Positions 26,820 through 35,806 of a stretch of 64,000 nt of DNA are shown here, piece after piece (position 1 is the first letter of the stretch; every line of letters begins with the position of its first letter). Made by a program: the position numbers and the translations under genes. Origin of the DNA: Paenibacillus_F chitinolyticus_A (GTDB taxonomy: Bacteria; Bacillota; Bacilli; Paenibacillales; NBRC-103111); contig NZ_CP173427.1 of the NCBI RefSeq assembly GCF_045038035.1, forward strand, positions 5,766,001 to 5,830,000, read 5' to 3'. The notes below the pieces were generated by a model that had not been told where the DNA came from, ran no database searches, and was given only the letters and a program-made list of their open reading frames with translations.

Positions 26820-28229
26820 TTATACCATCGTTCTTGCCTTTTCAACGGCCTCATCAATCGAACCTACGTTAACGAAAGCTGCTTCCGGCAGGTCGTCATG
26901 CTTGCCGTCAAGCAGTTCTCTAAAGCTGCGTACGGTTTCTTTAACCGGGCAGTAGAGACCTGGCATACCGTTAAACGCTTCGGCAACGTGGAGCGGCTGG
27001 GACAGGAAGCGTTCTACGCGTCTTGCGCGGTTAACGGCAATCTTGTCTTCTTCGCTCAACTCGTCCATACCGAGGATCGCAATAATATCTTGAAGTTCTT
27101 TGTAACGCTGAAGCAGACGCTTAACGCCTTGCGCCACTTCATAATGCTCTTCGCCTACTACCTGAGGAGTCAGGATACGGGAAGAAGAAGCAAGCGGGTC
27201 AACGGCCGGGAAGATACCTTTCGCGGCAATGGAACGCTCGAGGTTAGTCGTTGCGTCCAAGTGGGCAAACGCAGTTGCCGGAGCCGGGTCAGTATAGTCA
27301 TCCGCCGGTACGTAGATCGCTTGAATCGACGTTACGGAACCTTTGGTTGTGGAAGTAATACGCTCTTGAAGTTGACCCATTTCGGTTGCCAGCGTAGGCT
27401 GGTAACCTACCGCGGACGGCATACGTCCGAGGAGGGCGGAAACTTCGGAACCCGCTTGTGTGAAACGGAAGATGTTGTCGATGAACAGAAGTACGTCACG
27501 GCCTTCCTCATCACGGAAATACTCGGCCATAGTCAGACCGGAAAGAGCAACACGCAGACGCGCGCCTGGAGGTTCGTTCATTTGACCGAACACCATTGCG
27601 GTCTTGGCGATAACGCCGGAATCACTCATCTCGTGATAGAGGTCGTTACCTTCACGTGTTCTTTCACCTACGCCGGCAAATACGGAGATACCGCCATGCT
27701 CTTGCGCGATGTTATGAATAAGCTCTTGCATGGTTACGGTTTTACCTACACCCGCACCACCGAAGAGACCGATCTTTCCGCCCTTCATGTAAGGAGCAAG
27801 AAGGTCGATAACCTTGATACCCGTTTCCAGCATCTCGGCTTGAGTCGTCAGGTTGACATACTCGGGAGCTTGCTTGTGAATCGGGGATGTCAGGGTCCGG
27901 TCCGCAGGACCTTTACCGTCGATCGGATCGCCCAGTACGTTGTATACACGACCCAGTGTAGCAGGACCGACCGGTACGGAGATAGCGGCACCCGTATCGA
28001 TAGCTGCCATTCCGCGCACGAGACCGTCCGTGGAAGACATAGCTACACAGCGTACTTGGTTGTCGCCAAGGTGTACGGCAACTTCAACTGTCACTTCGCT
28101 GTTTTCTTGATCAGCGGATTGAGCAGTTTTTTGAATTTTAATGGCATTCAGAATCTCGGGAAGATGTCCACGTTCGAACTCGATGTCGACAACCGGTCCC
28201 AAGACCTGAACAACACGTCCTTTGCTCAT
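26820..28229 (-). CDS. atpD: F1Fo ATP synthase beta subunit
   Basis: A 469-residue catalytic F1 subunit. The Walker A GGAGVGKTV, the catalytic GERTREGND (Glu and Arg) and the DELSEED-like loop (DELSEEDKIAV) are intact. It synthesises ATP with the alpha subunit in the F1 head. Confidence 0.98.
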   Translation of the reverse strand: MSKGRVVQVLGPVVDIEFERGHLPEILNAIKIQKTAQSADQENSEVTVEVAVHLGDNQVRCVAMSSTDGLVRGMAAIDTGAAISVPVGPATLGRVYNVLGDPIDGKGPADRTLTSPIHKQAPEYVNLTTQAEMLETGIKVIDLLAPYMKGGKIGLFGGAGVGKTVTMQELIHNIAQEHGGISVFAGVGERTREGNDLYHEMSDSGVIAKTAMVFGQMNEPPGARLRVALSGLTMAEYFRDEEGRDVLLFIDNIFRFTQAGSEVSALLGRMPSAVGYQPTLATEMGQLQERITSTTKGSVTSIQAIYVPADDYTDPAPATAFAHLDATTNLERSIAAKGIFPAVDPLASSSRILTPQVVGEEHYEVAQGVKRLLQRYKELQDIIAILGMDELSEEDKIAVNRARRVERFLSQPLHVAEAFNGMPGLYCPVKETVRSFRELLDGKHDDLPEAAFVNVGSIDEAVEKARTMV

Positions 28230-28273
28230 TGTATTTCCCTCCTGTACTCAAATGCTTAGTTCCGCACTGCGCA

Positions 28274-29137
28274 TTAGTTCAATGCGTTTGCACCGGCAAC
28301 AATCTCCGAGATTTCCTGGGTAATTGCCGCCTGACGTGCACGGTTGTAGGAAAGTGTAAGCTCTGCAATCATCTTCGTCGCATTCTTCGTCGCGCTACCC
28401 ATAGCGGTCATACGCGCGCCGAATTCGCTCGCTTTGCTTTCCAGCACGGCGCTGAAAATGACCGTTTCCGCATACTTCGGAAGCAGCACTTCCAGAACGC
28501 CTTCGGCGGAGGGCTCATATTCGTAGGAAGAGACAGCGCTGCTGCCGGACTCCGGCTGCTCGAGCGGCAGCAGTTTTTTCTCAACCGGCGTTTGCGTAAT
28601 TGCGTTATGGAACTGGTTGTAATAGACGTACAGCTCGTCGTAATTGCCGTCGATGAAGTTCTGCACAGCGGACGAAGCGAGCTGCTTGATATCGGCGAAC
28701 GTCGGAGAATCGCTAAGGCCTGTGACTTCGTCAAAGACCGGGATGTTTCTCCGCTTGAAGAAATCCTTGCCTTTGCGGCCGACAACGAAAACCGCATATT
28801 CATCCGTAGATTTATGCCGCTCACGAATAGCATTTAACGCCTTCCGAAGCACGTTGGCGTTAAAACCGCCAGCGAGTCCGCGGTCTGAAGTCAAGACCAG
28901 ATATCCCGTGCGTTTGACTTCACGAACCTGGAGCATCGGATGCTGAACGCCCTTCGAGCCGGCAGCCACACTAAACACCACTTCGCGGATCTTATCCGCA
29001 TAAGGACGGGAAGCCTCCGCATTGGTTTGAGCGCGCTTCAGCTTGGAAGCCGCGACCATCTCCATTGCTTTAGTGATCTGCCTTGTGTTCTGTTTGCTCT
29101 TAATCTGACGCTTAATCTCGCGTATACCCTTAGCCAT
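28274..29137 (-). CDS. atpG: F1Fo ATP synthase gamma subunit
   Basis: A 287-residue central rotor-shaft subunit. N-terminal (IREIKRQIKSKQNTRQITKAME) and C-terminal (ELTLSYNRARQAAITQEISEIV) coiled-coil helices match the family and penetrate the alpha3beta3 ring. It lies between atpA and atpD as usual. Confidence 0.97.
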   Translation of the reverse strand: MAKGIREIKRQIKSKQNTRQITKAMEMVAASKLKRAQTNAEASRPYADKIREVVFSVAAGSKGVQHPMLQVREVKRTGYLVLTSDRGLAGGFNANVLRKALNAIRERHKSTDEYAVFVVGRKGKDFFKRRNIPVFDEVTGLSDSPTFADIKQLASSAVQNFIDGNYDELYVYYNQFHNAITQTPVEKKLLPLEQPESGSSAVSSYEYEPSAEGVLEVLLPKYAETVIFSAVLESKASEFGARMTAMGSATKNATKMIAELTLSYNRARQAAITQEISEIVAGANALN

Positions 29138-29185
29138 ACCGTTTCACCCCCTGCAGCTTGATTATGGAATCGCAAATTCTCATAA

Positions 29186-30700
29186 TTATTCGGATACCGA
29201 GAATCCTTTACGGAATGTCTCGATAGCTGCAACCAGCGCTTTTTCCGTGTCGGAAGTAAGATCCTTCGTGTCGCGGATGGAGCTGGCGATTTCCGGTTTG
29301 TTGGCATCGAGGTATGCAAGGAATTCTTTTTCGAAACGGGTAATGTCTTTAACCGGCAGTTCGTCCAGGAAACCTTTAGTAGCGGCATAGATGCTGATAA
29401 CCTGTTGTTCGAAAGGCATCGGTTCGTTAATACCCTGCTTCAGGATTTCCAGTGTACGCTCACCACGGTTCAAACGGGAAAGCGTTGCTTTATCAAGGTC
29501 GGAACCGAACTGCGAGAAAGCAGCCAATTCGCGATATTGGGCAAGGTCAGTCTTCAGGGTACCGGCAACTTTCTTCATGGCTTTCACTTGAGCGGAGCTA
29601 CCTACACGGGATACGGAGATACCCACGTTGATGGCCGGACGCTGACCGGAATAGAACAAGTCGGATTCCAGGAAGATTTGACCGTCCGTAATGGAAATTA
29701 CGTTGGTCGGAATGTACGCCGATACGTCACTCGCTTGAGTTTCGATGAATGGAAGCGCCGTGATGGAGCCTCCGCCCAGCTCGTCGTTCAGCTTAGCTGC
29801 ACGCTCAAGCAAACGGGAGTGAAGGTAGAATACGTCACCCGGATAAGCCTCACGGCCCGGTGGACGACGGAGGAGCAGGGAAAGCTCACGATAAGCGGCG
29901 GCTTGTTTGGACAGATCGTCATAAACGATCAGGACATGCTCGCCTTTGTACATGAAGTATTCGCCCATTGCGCAGCCGGAATAAGGAGCCAGGAAGAGCA
30001 ATGGAGCCGGTTCGGATGCACTCGCGGTTACGACGATCGTGTAATCGAGAGCACCGTTGCGGCGAAGTGTATCCACTACGTTGGAAACGGTGGATTGCTT
30101 TTGACCGATAGCCACGTAGATACATTTCACGCCGTTGCCTTTTTGGTTGATGATCGTATCGATGGCAATCGCCGTTTTACCGGTTTGACGGTCACCGATG
30201 ATCAGCTCACGCTGGCCGCGGCCGATCGGTACAAGCGCGTCAATCGCCTTGATACCGGTCTGCATAGGCTCATGTACGGATTTACGCGCCATAACGCCAG
30301 GAGCCGCGGATTCAACCGGACGGTATCCGGAAGCTTCGATCGGTCCTTTGCCGTCAATCGGCATACCCAGGGCGTTAACAACGCGTCCGAGCAGCGCTTC
30401 GCCTACAGGCACCTGCATGATGCGGCCTGTACGCTTAACTTGGTCACCTTCGCGGATGTCGGAATACGGTCCGAGAATGATGATACCTACATTGTTTTCT
30501 TCCAGGTTCTGCGCCATGCCCACAACGCCGTTGGCGAACTCGAGAAGCTCACCGGCCATGACGTTCTCCAAGCCGTGCACACGAGCGATACCGTCACCGA
30601 TAGTGATAACCGTACCGACTTCAACGACTTGCAGATCTGCTGTATAATTTTCGATTTGCTGCTTAATCAGCGTGCTGATTTCATCAGGTCTGATACTCAA
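29186..30700 (-). CDS. atpA: F1Fo ATP synthase alpha subunit
   Basis: A 504-residue non-catalytic nucleotide-binding F1 subunit with Walker A GDRQTGKTA and the arginine-finger region GISVSRVGSSAQ. Start MSIRPDEISTLIKQQIENY aligns with Bacillus AtpA. Confidence 0.98.
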   Translation of the reverse strand: MSIRPDEISTLIKQQIENYTADLQVVEVGTVITIGDGIARVHGLENVMAGELLEFANGVVGMAQNLEENNVGIIILGPYSDIREGDQVKRTGRIMQVPVGEALLGRVVNALGMPIDGKGPIEASGYRPVESAAPGVMARKSVHEPMQTGIKAIDALVPIGRGQRELIIGDRQTGKTAIAIDTIINQKGNGVKCIYVAIGQKQSTVSNVVDTLRRNGALDYTIVVTASASEPAPLLFLAPYSGCAMGEYFMYKGEHVLIVYDDLSKQAAAYRELSLLLRRPPGREAYPGDVFYLHSRLLERAAKLNDELGGGSITALPFIETQASDVSAYIPTNVISITDGQIFLESDLFYSGQRPAINVGISVSRVGSSAQVKAMKKVAGTLKTDLAQYRELAAFSQFGSDLDKATLSRLNRGERTLEILKQGINEPMPFEQQVISIYAATKGFLDELPVKDITRFEKEFLAYLDANKPEIASSIRDTKDLTSDTEKALVAAIETFRKGFSVSE

Positions 30701-30716
30701 CGAACCTCACCCCTAT

Positions 30717-31265
30717 CTACATTGCTTGAGCTTGTTTCAGCGATTTTTCCAAACGTTCGAGTTTGCCAGCCAAACTGCCGTCGTATAGACGGTCACCGAT
30801 CCGAACAGTAATGCCGCCAAGCAAGCTCGGGTCGACTACCGTCTGTACACGAATTTGTTTGCCGGTCATACGGCTAAAGTTGTCTGCAATTTCCTTGACT
30901 TGTACTTCAGACAGCGGCAGGGCTGTGTAAATTGTAGCGTCTGCCTGGCCAAGCGACTCGTTGGAAATCTGAACAAAGTCGGACAGTACAATAGGAAGCA
31001 GGGATTGCCGTCTTCTATCGATCAGGAGTTTAATCGTATTCATAACGAGCGGAGAAATCCGATCCGCAAAGATGTTCGACAAAAGCTGACGTTTCGCAGG
31101 CACGTCGATATTCGGATGATCCAGAACGCTGCGCAGTTCCGCATGATCCTGGATCGTCTGAACAATCTCGGTCAGTTCAGTTTCAACTTGAGCGACCGTG
31201 TTCTGCTCCTTCGCAGCTTCAAAAAGTGCTTTCGCATATCTTTTCGCTACCACGATGTCACTCAT
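30717..31265 (-). CDS. atpH: F1Fo ATP synthase delta subunit
   Basis: A 182-residue stator subunit linking the b-dimer to the top of F1. N-terminal helical bundle starts VAKRYAKALFEAA; the C-terminal signature is DPSLLGGITVRIGDRLYDGSL. The start overlaps atpF by 4 bases. Confidence 0.96.
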   Translation of the reverse strand: MSDIVVAKRYAKALFEAAKEQNTVAQVETELTEIVQTIQDHAELRSVLDHPNIDVPAKRQLLSNIFADRISPLVMNTIKLLIDRRRQSLLPIVLSDFVQISNESLGQADATIYTALPLSEVQVKEIADNFSRMTGKQIRVQTVVDPSLLGGITVRIGDRLYDGSLAGKLERLEKSLKQAQAM

Positions 31266-31747
31266 TTAGATCCCCCTACCTCATTCAGGTAATGGTTCAC
31301 CAATTCTTCCTGTGACTTTTCGTCAACTTGCTTTTCAATAATTTTAGAAGCGATCATAACGGACATAGCGCTAACTTGACCGCGCAGTGCTGCAACCGCT
31401 TTGTTTTTCTCGCTTTCGATCTCGCGTACCGCTTCTTCCTTCACGCGGTCCGCTTCGCTTTTCGCTTTATCGACGATTTCTTCGGCTTGCTTGGAGCTCG
31501 TCAATTTAGCTTGCTCGATCATTTGGTAAGCTTCTTTACGTGCCTCTTGAATTACCTGCTTCTGTTCTTCGAGCATTTGCTCGGCTTGAACACGACTTGC
31601 GTCAGCAGAGTTCATCTGGTCGGCAATCAGCTTTCTGCGCTCTTCCATCGTTGCGAGCAACGGACCGAAGGCGTATTTGCTGAGCAGCCAGTATAGAATT
31701 CCGAACGCGACAAGCGCGAATACGAACGATTCCCAATTCCAAGACAT
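31262..31747 (-). CDS. atpF: F1Fo ATP synthase b subunit
   Basis: A 161-residue stator subunit: one N-terminal transmembrane helix (about 5-22), then a long charged alpha-helix rich in Glu, Lys and Ala that forms the coiled-coil stalk. The start is the ATG at 31747 (MSWNWESFVFAL) after AAGGAGTGACTCGA; a frame to 31792 lacks an RBS and would put 15 charged residues before the membrane helix. Confidence 0.95.
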   Translation of the reverse strand: MSWNWESFVFALVAFGILYWLLSKYAFGPLLATMEERRKLIADQMNSADASRVQAEQMLEEQKQVIQEARKEAYQMIEQAKLTSSKQAEEIVDKAKSEADRVKEEAVREIESEKNKAVAALRGQVSAMSVMIASKIIEKQVDEKSQEELVNHYLNEVGGSK

Positions 31748-31857
31748 TCGAGTCACTCCTTTCCGTAACTGTGTACTGGGGCGATTCTTCAAGAACCTAA
31801 TTCATAGCGAAGGCGCGGATGGCTCAGGCCTTCCCCGCCCAACCGAGGCTATGCGAA

Positions 31858-32070
31858 TTAGCTGAAGAAAATCAGGAAGCCCAGAACGACACCGATAATC
31901 GGAACAACCTCGACGATACCAACACCGATAAACATGGTTGTTTGCAGAGTACCACGAAGCTCAGGTTGACGAGCGATACCTTCTACTGTCTTGCTTACGA
32001 TCAGACCGTTACCAATACCAGCGCCAAGTGCGCCCAAACCGATTGCTAATGCTGCTGCCAGGAATTCCAT
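31858..32070 (-). CDS. atpE: F1Fo ATP synthase c subunit
   Basis: A 70-residue proteolipid of two transmembrane helices with a GLGALGAGIGNG glycine motif in helix 1 and the RQPE loop. The proton-carrying carboxylate is Glu54 (GIVEVVPIIG). It lacks the extra polar ligands typical of sodium-binding c subunits, so proton coupling is expected. Confidence 0.96.
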   Translation of the reverse strand: MEFLAAALAIGLGALGAGIGNGLIVSKTVEGIARQPELRGTLQTTMFIGVGIVEVVPIIGVVLGFLIFFS

Positions 32071-32176
32071 GAAAAATTTCCTCCTCAGAAAATAGGTTTT
32101 GTACCTGTAATGTGTATATGGATCCCACGCCTTGCGGAAGCCGCGCAGAGCTGCTAATCGCAGCCGAGCCGATCAT

Positions 32177-32956
32177 TTAGTGATCTTCATGATGAACGGT
32201 AGCTTGGGAAATGTAAACCATGGTAAGGATGGTGAACAAGAATGCCTGGATGGCACCTACGAAGATACTGAAGCCCTGCCAAACGGCGAGCAGCGGTATC
32301 CCTACAACACCCAGCATCATAATGGTGGAGATCAGAACCTCACCCGCAAAGATGTTCGCGAACAGACGAAGAGCAAGCGTCAACGGCTTGGAAAGCTCTT
32401 TAATGATGTTCAGCGGCAGGAAGAACCAGAACGGCTCAAAGTAATGCTTCAAATAATGTTTCGTGTTCTGTGTTAAACCGAGTGTATTCGTCATAACAAA
32501 CACCATCAGGGCGAGTGCGGACGTTACGGAAAGGTCGGCTGTCGGTGATTTCCACCAAGCCACAGAAGCATGCTTGCCTGCTGCCTCCAGCTCATGAATA
32601 CGGGCATCCGTCAAGACCTGCTGACCGAATAGCGTAAATCCATGATGATGGTCGGTTACGATACCGAACGGAAGACCGAGAAGGTTGGAGACAAAGATAA
32701 ACATAATTAATGTCAATCCTAACGAAATGTAGGACTTTGCCTTGCTGAGCGGCATCGTACTCGCAATCGTGTTATGAACGAACTCAACGACCCATTCCAT
32801 AAAGTTTTGCAATTTGGAAGGTTTGTCGACGGACAGGTTCCGCACGGACAGAAGAGCCAGGACTAACACAACCACGCAGGATACGATAATCGCCAAAAAG
32901 GTTGAAATGTCAATATCGATACCATTTTCGAAGTGTAGCACGGGAAACTCATGCAT
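32177..32956 (-). CDS. atpB: F1Fo ATP synthase a subunit
   Basis: A 259-residue membrane subunit with five or six helices. The essential Arg is in LTLALRLFANIFAG. It forms the proton half-channels against the c-ring. The ATG is preceded by GAAAGGGGTG. Confidence 0.96.
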   Translation of the reverse strand: MHEFPVLHFENGIDIDISTFLAIIVSCVVVLVLALLSVRNLSVDKPSKLQNFMEWVVEFVHNTIASTMPLSKAKSYISLGLTLIMFIFVSNLLGLPFGIVTDHHHGFTLFGQQVLTDARIHELEAAGKHASVAWWKSPTADLSVTSALALMVFVMTNTLGLTQNTKHYLKHYFEPFWFFLPLNIIKELSKPLTLALRLFANIFAGEVLISTIMMLGVVGIPLLAVWQGFSIFVGAIQAFLFTILTMVYISQATVHHEDH

Positions 32957-32982
32957 TTTCCAATTTCACCCCTTTCCATGCA

Positions 32983-33351
32983 TTACGGTTTGTGTGGACG
33001 ACTCAAAATGCCGACTAGCAAAAGTATAAATGGAACCAAAAAGCAACCAATAATGGTTGAGGCGATATCAAGGTGTTGTGGAAATTTAAGCGCAATCATA
33101 ACGGCAAGGAGCACTGTAGCCAGACGGCTTAAAAATCCGAGACTCATACGCTGTGCGCCCCGCTCTGCAACGGTTTTGCCGATCAAATCGACTCTGCGCT
33201 GAAGGAGCAAAGCATTGATGCCGCTTGCAACCGCACCTACTGATAATCCTGCAGCTACCGTGCGTACGGAAGGGACTAGCGCCCAGACCAGTAAACATGC
33301 GGCGAGAAGCAGAAGTGCGATACGCATAGCTTTCTTGAGCAGGTCATTCAT
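32983..33351 (-). CDS. atpI: ATP synthase subunit I
   Basis: A 122-residue protein with four hydrophobic helices, of the ATP synthase I family (PF03899), which helps c-ring assembly and Mg uptake in other bacteria. The ATG at 33351 (MNDLLKKAMRIALLL) has GGAGG six bases upstream; a frame to 33414 begins inside the preceding gene. The start region overlaps the end of the upstream atpZ-like gene by 8 bases. Confidence 0.88.
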   Translation of the reverse strand: MNDLLKKAMRIALLLLAACLLVWALVPSVRTVAAGLSVGAVASGINALLLQRRVDLIGKTVAERGAQRMSLGFLSRLATVLLAVMIALKFPQHLDIASTIIGCFLVPFILLLVGILSRPHKP

Positions 33352-33577
33352 CGGGTTCCTCCAGAAACTTCTTAAGCAGCATGATAACCGAAGCGATCCC
33401 CGCGAAGAGACCAAGCATCACGCCTGCTACTATCCAGCTTCTCGGACCGCCAAAACGCTGGACTGCGAAGTTCGCGGCGAAGTAGCCGAGCAGGGTACAG
33501 ATAGCGATATCAAGCCCGAGTGCGCCTACAAGGCCGGCCGCCCTCCAAGGATTATCGCGGTTTCCTTTGTTTTTCAT
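33344..33577 (-). CDS. atpZ: AtpZ/AtpI family small membrane protein
   Basis: A 77-residue protein with two transmembrane helices and the family motif GYFAANFAVQRFGG followed by WIVAGVMLGLFAGIASVIMLLKKF (PF09527). AtpZ-type proteins sit at the head of atp operons and are proposed to assist Fo assembly or ion transport. The ATG at 33577 follows AGGGGTC; a TTG at 33595 is the alternative start. It is the first gene after the atp promoter. Confidence 0.82.
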   Translation of the reverse strand: MKNKGNRDNPWRAAGLVGALGLDIAICTLLGYFAANFAVQRFGGPRSWIVAGVMLGLFAGIASVIMLLKKFLEEPDE

Positions 33578-33604
33578 GGCTTTGACCCCTATCAATCCTC
33601 ATAT

Positions 33605-33634
33605 ATTGTATCGGAGCAAAGTCTACTTTGTCAA
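33605..33634 (-). promoter_or_regulatory. SigA-type promoter of the atp operon
   Basis: On the minus strand a perfect TTGACA (33634-33629) and TACAAT (33610-33605) are 18 bases apart, 28 bases before the atpZ-like start. Confidence 0.75.
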
Positions 33635-33672
33635 TTCGTATAAAATCAAACATTTCGTGAACAGTACTGCCC

Positions 33673-33697
33673 AAATCCCTTGTATATCAAGGGATTT
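33673..33697. repeat. Perfect 10-bp palindrome between wecB and atp
   Basis: AAATCCCTTG and CAAGGGATTT flank a 5-base centre (TATAT). It lies upstream of the atp promoter and past the wecB stop. There is no U-tract in either direction, so it could be an operator or a weak transcription end for upstream genes. Confidence 0.45.
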
Positions 33698-33774
33698 CAG
33701 CATTTAAAACCAAACAGTGGAACTGTACAGTGTGACCTTTGTCATTGCATCGTCACAATGTCGAAAGAGTTGCG

Positions 33775-34911
33775 TTAAAAAGAGTCCGGTTTTTCCGTTT
33801 TATAGCCGAAATGGTGAAGGATTCCCTGCACGATTCTGCGGGAAGCTTGTCCGTCCCCGTAAGGGTTCGCAGCACCCTTCATACGATCATACGTTTGCGG
33901 ATCGGTGAGTAAAGCGCGCGCCCGCTCGTAAACTTTCTGTCCGTCCGTACCTACAAGCTCCAAAGTACCGGCTTCCACGCCCTCCGGACGTTCCGTAGTG
34001 TCACGAAGCACCAGAACAGGTACACCGAACGACGGAGCTTCTTCTTGAAGACCGCCGGAATCCGTCAGGATCATGTAAGCGTGTGGATAGAAGTTATGGA
34101 ACTCGAACACGTCGAGCGGATCGATCAGTTTAATTCTCGGGTGGTTGCCCAGAATTTCGTAAGCCGGTTCCTTAACGGCCGGGCTCGGATGAACCGGATA
34201 CACGATCGCGACATCCTCGAATTCGTCCGCAATGCGCTTGACCGCGTTGAAGATCTGGCGGTGCGGCTCGCCCTGCGCTTCTCTGCGGTGGGCCGTCATC
34301 AGGATGAGACGCTTGCCTTCCGCCCAGTCCAGAACCGGATGATGGAAGTCCTTCTTCACGGTGTACTGGAACACGTCCGTTACGGTGTTGCCGGTAACAT
34401 AAATCGAATTGTCCGATTTATTCTCTTTGCGCAGATTGCCCGCCGACCAGTTGGTCGGAGCAAAATGCAGATCCGCTAGGACGCCCGTCAGCTGACGGTT
34501 CATCTCTTCCGGATACGGCGACATCTTGTTCCAGGTCCGCAGGCCCGCTTCCACATGGCCGACTTTGATCTGCTGCAGGAAGGCCGCATAGCTGGCAAGG
34601 AAGGTGGTCAGCGTATCGCCGTGCACCAGAATCAGGTCCGGCTTCGCTTCGCGGAAAACGGGCTCCAGGCCTTGAAGAACCCGGATGGTGACTTCGTTGA
34701 GTGTTTGACGGTCCTTCATGACGTTGAGGTCGAAATCTGGCTGGATATTGAACAACTCAAGCACCTGATCCAGCATTTGACGATGCTGGGCCGTTACGGC
34801 CACGAGTGATTCAATCTGTTCCGGATGCTTCTGAAGCTCCAAAATAAGCGGAGCCATCTTGATGGCTTCCGGTCTTGTACCGAAAATCGTAATGACTTTC
34901 AACCTTTTCAT
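33775..34911 (-). CDS. wecB: UDP-N-acetylglucosamine 2-epimerase (non-hydrolysing)
   Basis: A 378-residue GT-B-fold enzyme that interconverts UDP-GlcNAc and UDP-ManNAc, supplying ManNAc for teichoic acid linkage units or secondary wall polysaccharide. Signatures: FGTRPEAIKMAPL at the N-terminus, GHVEAGLRT and the C-terminal SGGLQEEAPSFGVPVLVLRDTTERPE. The ATG at 34911 (MKRLKVITIFG) follows GGGGGG; a frame to 34995 is the 3' end of the spacer. Bacillus has mnaA (yvyH), the functional counterpart. The gene lies 25 bases after upp. Confidence 0.93.
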   Translation of the reverse strand: MKRLKVITIFGTRPEAIKMAPLILELQKHPEQIESLVAVTAQHRQMLDQVLELFNIQPDFDLNVMKDRQTLNEVTIRVLQGLEPVFREAKPDLILVHGDTLTTFLASYAAFLQQIKVGHVEAGLRTWNKMSPYPEEMNRQLTGVLADLHFAPTNWSAGNLRKENKSDNSIYVTGNTVTDVFQYTVKKDFHHPVLDWAEGKRLILMTAHRREAQGEPHRQIFNAVKRIADEFEDVAIVYPVHPSPAVKEPAYEILGNHPRIKLIDPLDVFEFHNFYPHAYMILTDSGGLQEEAPSFGVPVLVLRDTTERPEGVEAGTLELVGTDGQKVYERARALLTDPQTYDRMKGAANPYGDGQASRRIVQGILHHFGYKTEKPDSF

Positions 34912-34936
34912 GAACGTACGTCCCCCCAAAAATACT

Positions 34937-35566
34937 TTATTTCGTACCGAATAAACGGTCGCCCGCGTCTCCCAGACCGGGAATGATGTAACCATGGTCG
35001 TTCAGGTAATCGTCGATAGCGGCCACATAGATGTCAATGTCCGGATGTTCTTTCTGGACGGCTTCGATCCCTTCAGGCGCGGCGATCAGGCACATCAGCT
35101 TGATTTGCACGCATCCGCGGTTTTTCAAAGCGGTGATAGCCAGGTTAGCGGAACCGCCCGTCGCCAGCATAGGGTCCACGACGATCAATTCTCTTTCCTG
35201 TACATCTGTGGGTAATTTCACATAATACTCGACAGGTTGAAGCGTCTCGGGGTCGCGATACAGCCCGATATGGCCCACTTTCGCAGCCGGAATCAGATTC
35301 AGAATCCCGTCCACCATGCCGAGTCCTGCGCGGAGAATCGGGATAATCCCGAGCATGCGTCCGGAAATAATCCGGCAGTCCGCAGTCGCTACAGGCGTTT
35401 TGACCTGGATGTTCTCCAACTGGATATTACGCGTAATCTCGTACGCCATCAAAGTGGCGACTTCATCCACCAATTCACGGAAATCTTTGGTTTTCGTATT
35501 TACGTCTCTTATGTATGTGAGTTTGTGCTGAATCAAGGGGTGGTCGCAAATGAACACCTTACTCAT
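34937..35566 (-). CDS. upp: Uracil phosphoribosyltransferase
   Basis: A 209-residue cytoplasmic salvage enzyme that makes UMP from uracil and PRPP. The PRPP-binding loop VVDPMLATGGSA and the uracil-binding C-terminal DAGDRLFGTK are intact. The ATG at 35566 (MSKVFICDHPLIQHKLTYIRD) has GGAGG nine bases upstream and matches the Bacillus start. Synteny glyA-upp is as in Bacillus. Confidence 0.96.
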   Translation of the reverse strand: MSKVFICDHPLIQHKLTYIRDVNTKTKDFRELVDEVATLMAYEITRNIQLENIQVKTPVATADCRIISGRMLGIIPILRAGLGMVDGILNLIPAAKVGHIGLYRDPETLQPVEYYVKLPTDVQERELIVVDPMLATGGSANLAITALKNRGCVQIKLMCLIAAPEGIEAVQKEHPDIDIYVAAIDDYLNDHGYIIPGLGDAGDRLFGTK

Positions 35567-35633
35567 AGTATTTCCTCCCGAATATCGATCTGGCTGATCT
35601 GGATGTCTTTCCAACTTTCCACAAACCTCGTCC

Positions 35634-35642
35634 ATTATATCA
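35634..35642 (-). promoter_or_regulatory. Extended -10 promoter of upp
   Basis: TGaTATAAT on the minus strand, an extended -10 element, lies about 68 bases before upp and downstream of the glyA terminator. No convincing -35 was seen. Confidence 0.55.
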
Positions 35643-35731
35643 TATGTCTGTTTAGATATCCTCCCCAAAAAGCACACTCTCTTATGACAAGAATCCGCTT
35701 TTGTAGAAACAATCCGCCAACTTTTTTTCAT

Positions 35732-35759
35732 AAAAAAAGGAACCCTTTGCGGGTTCCCG
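35732..35759 (-). terminator. Intrinsic terminator of glyA
   Basis: The stem GGGAACCC-GCAAA-GGGTTCC is followed by TTTTTTT on the minus strand, 48 bases past glyA. It ends the rpiB-ywlG-glyA operon and separates it from upp. Confidence 0.92.
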
Positions 35760-35806
35760 AATTCACTAGCCGCCCGCCGGTATAGCAGGCTATTTATAAG
35801 GAAGAA

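Noticed and set aside
29405..30811. A 468-codon open frame antisense to atpA (and a similar one antisense to atpD at 26898-28259)
   Set aside because: Shadows of strongly biased, highly conserved genes; translations are Arg/Thr/His-rich with no domain.
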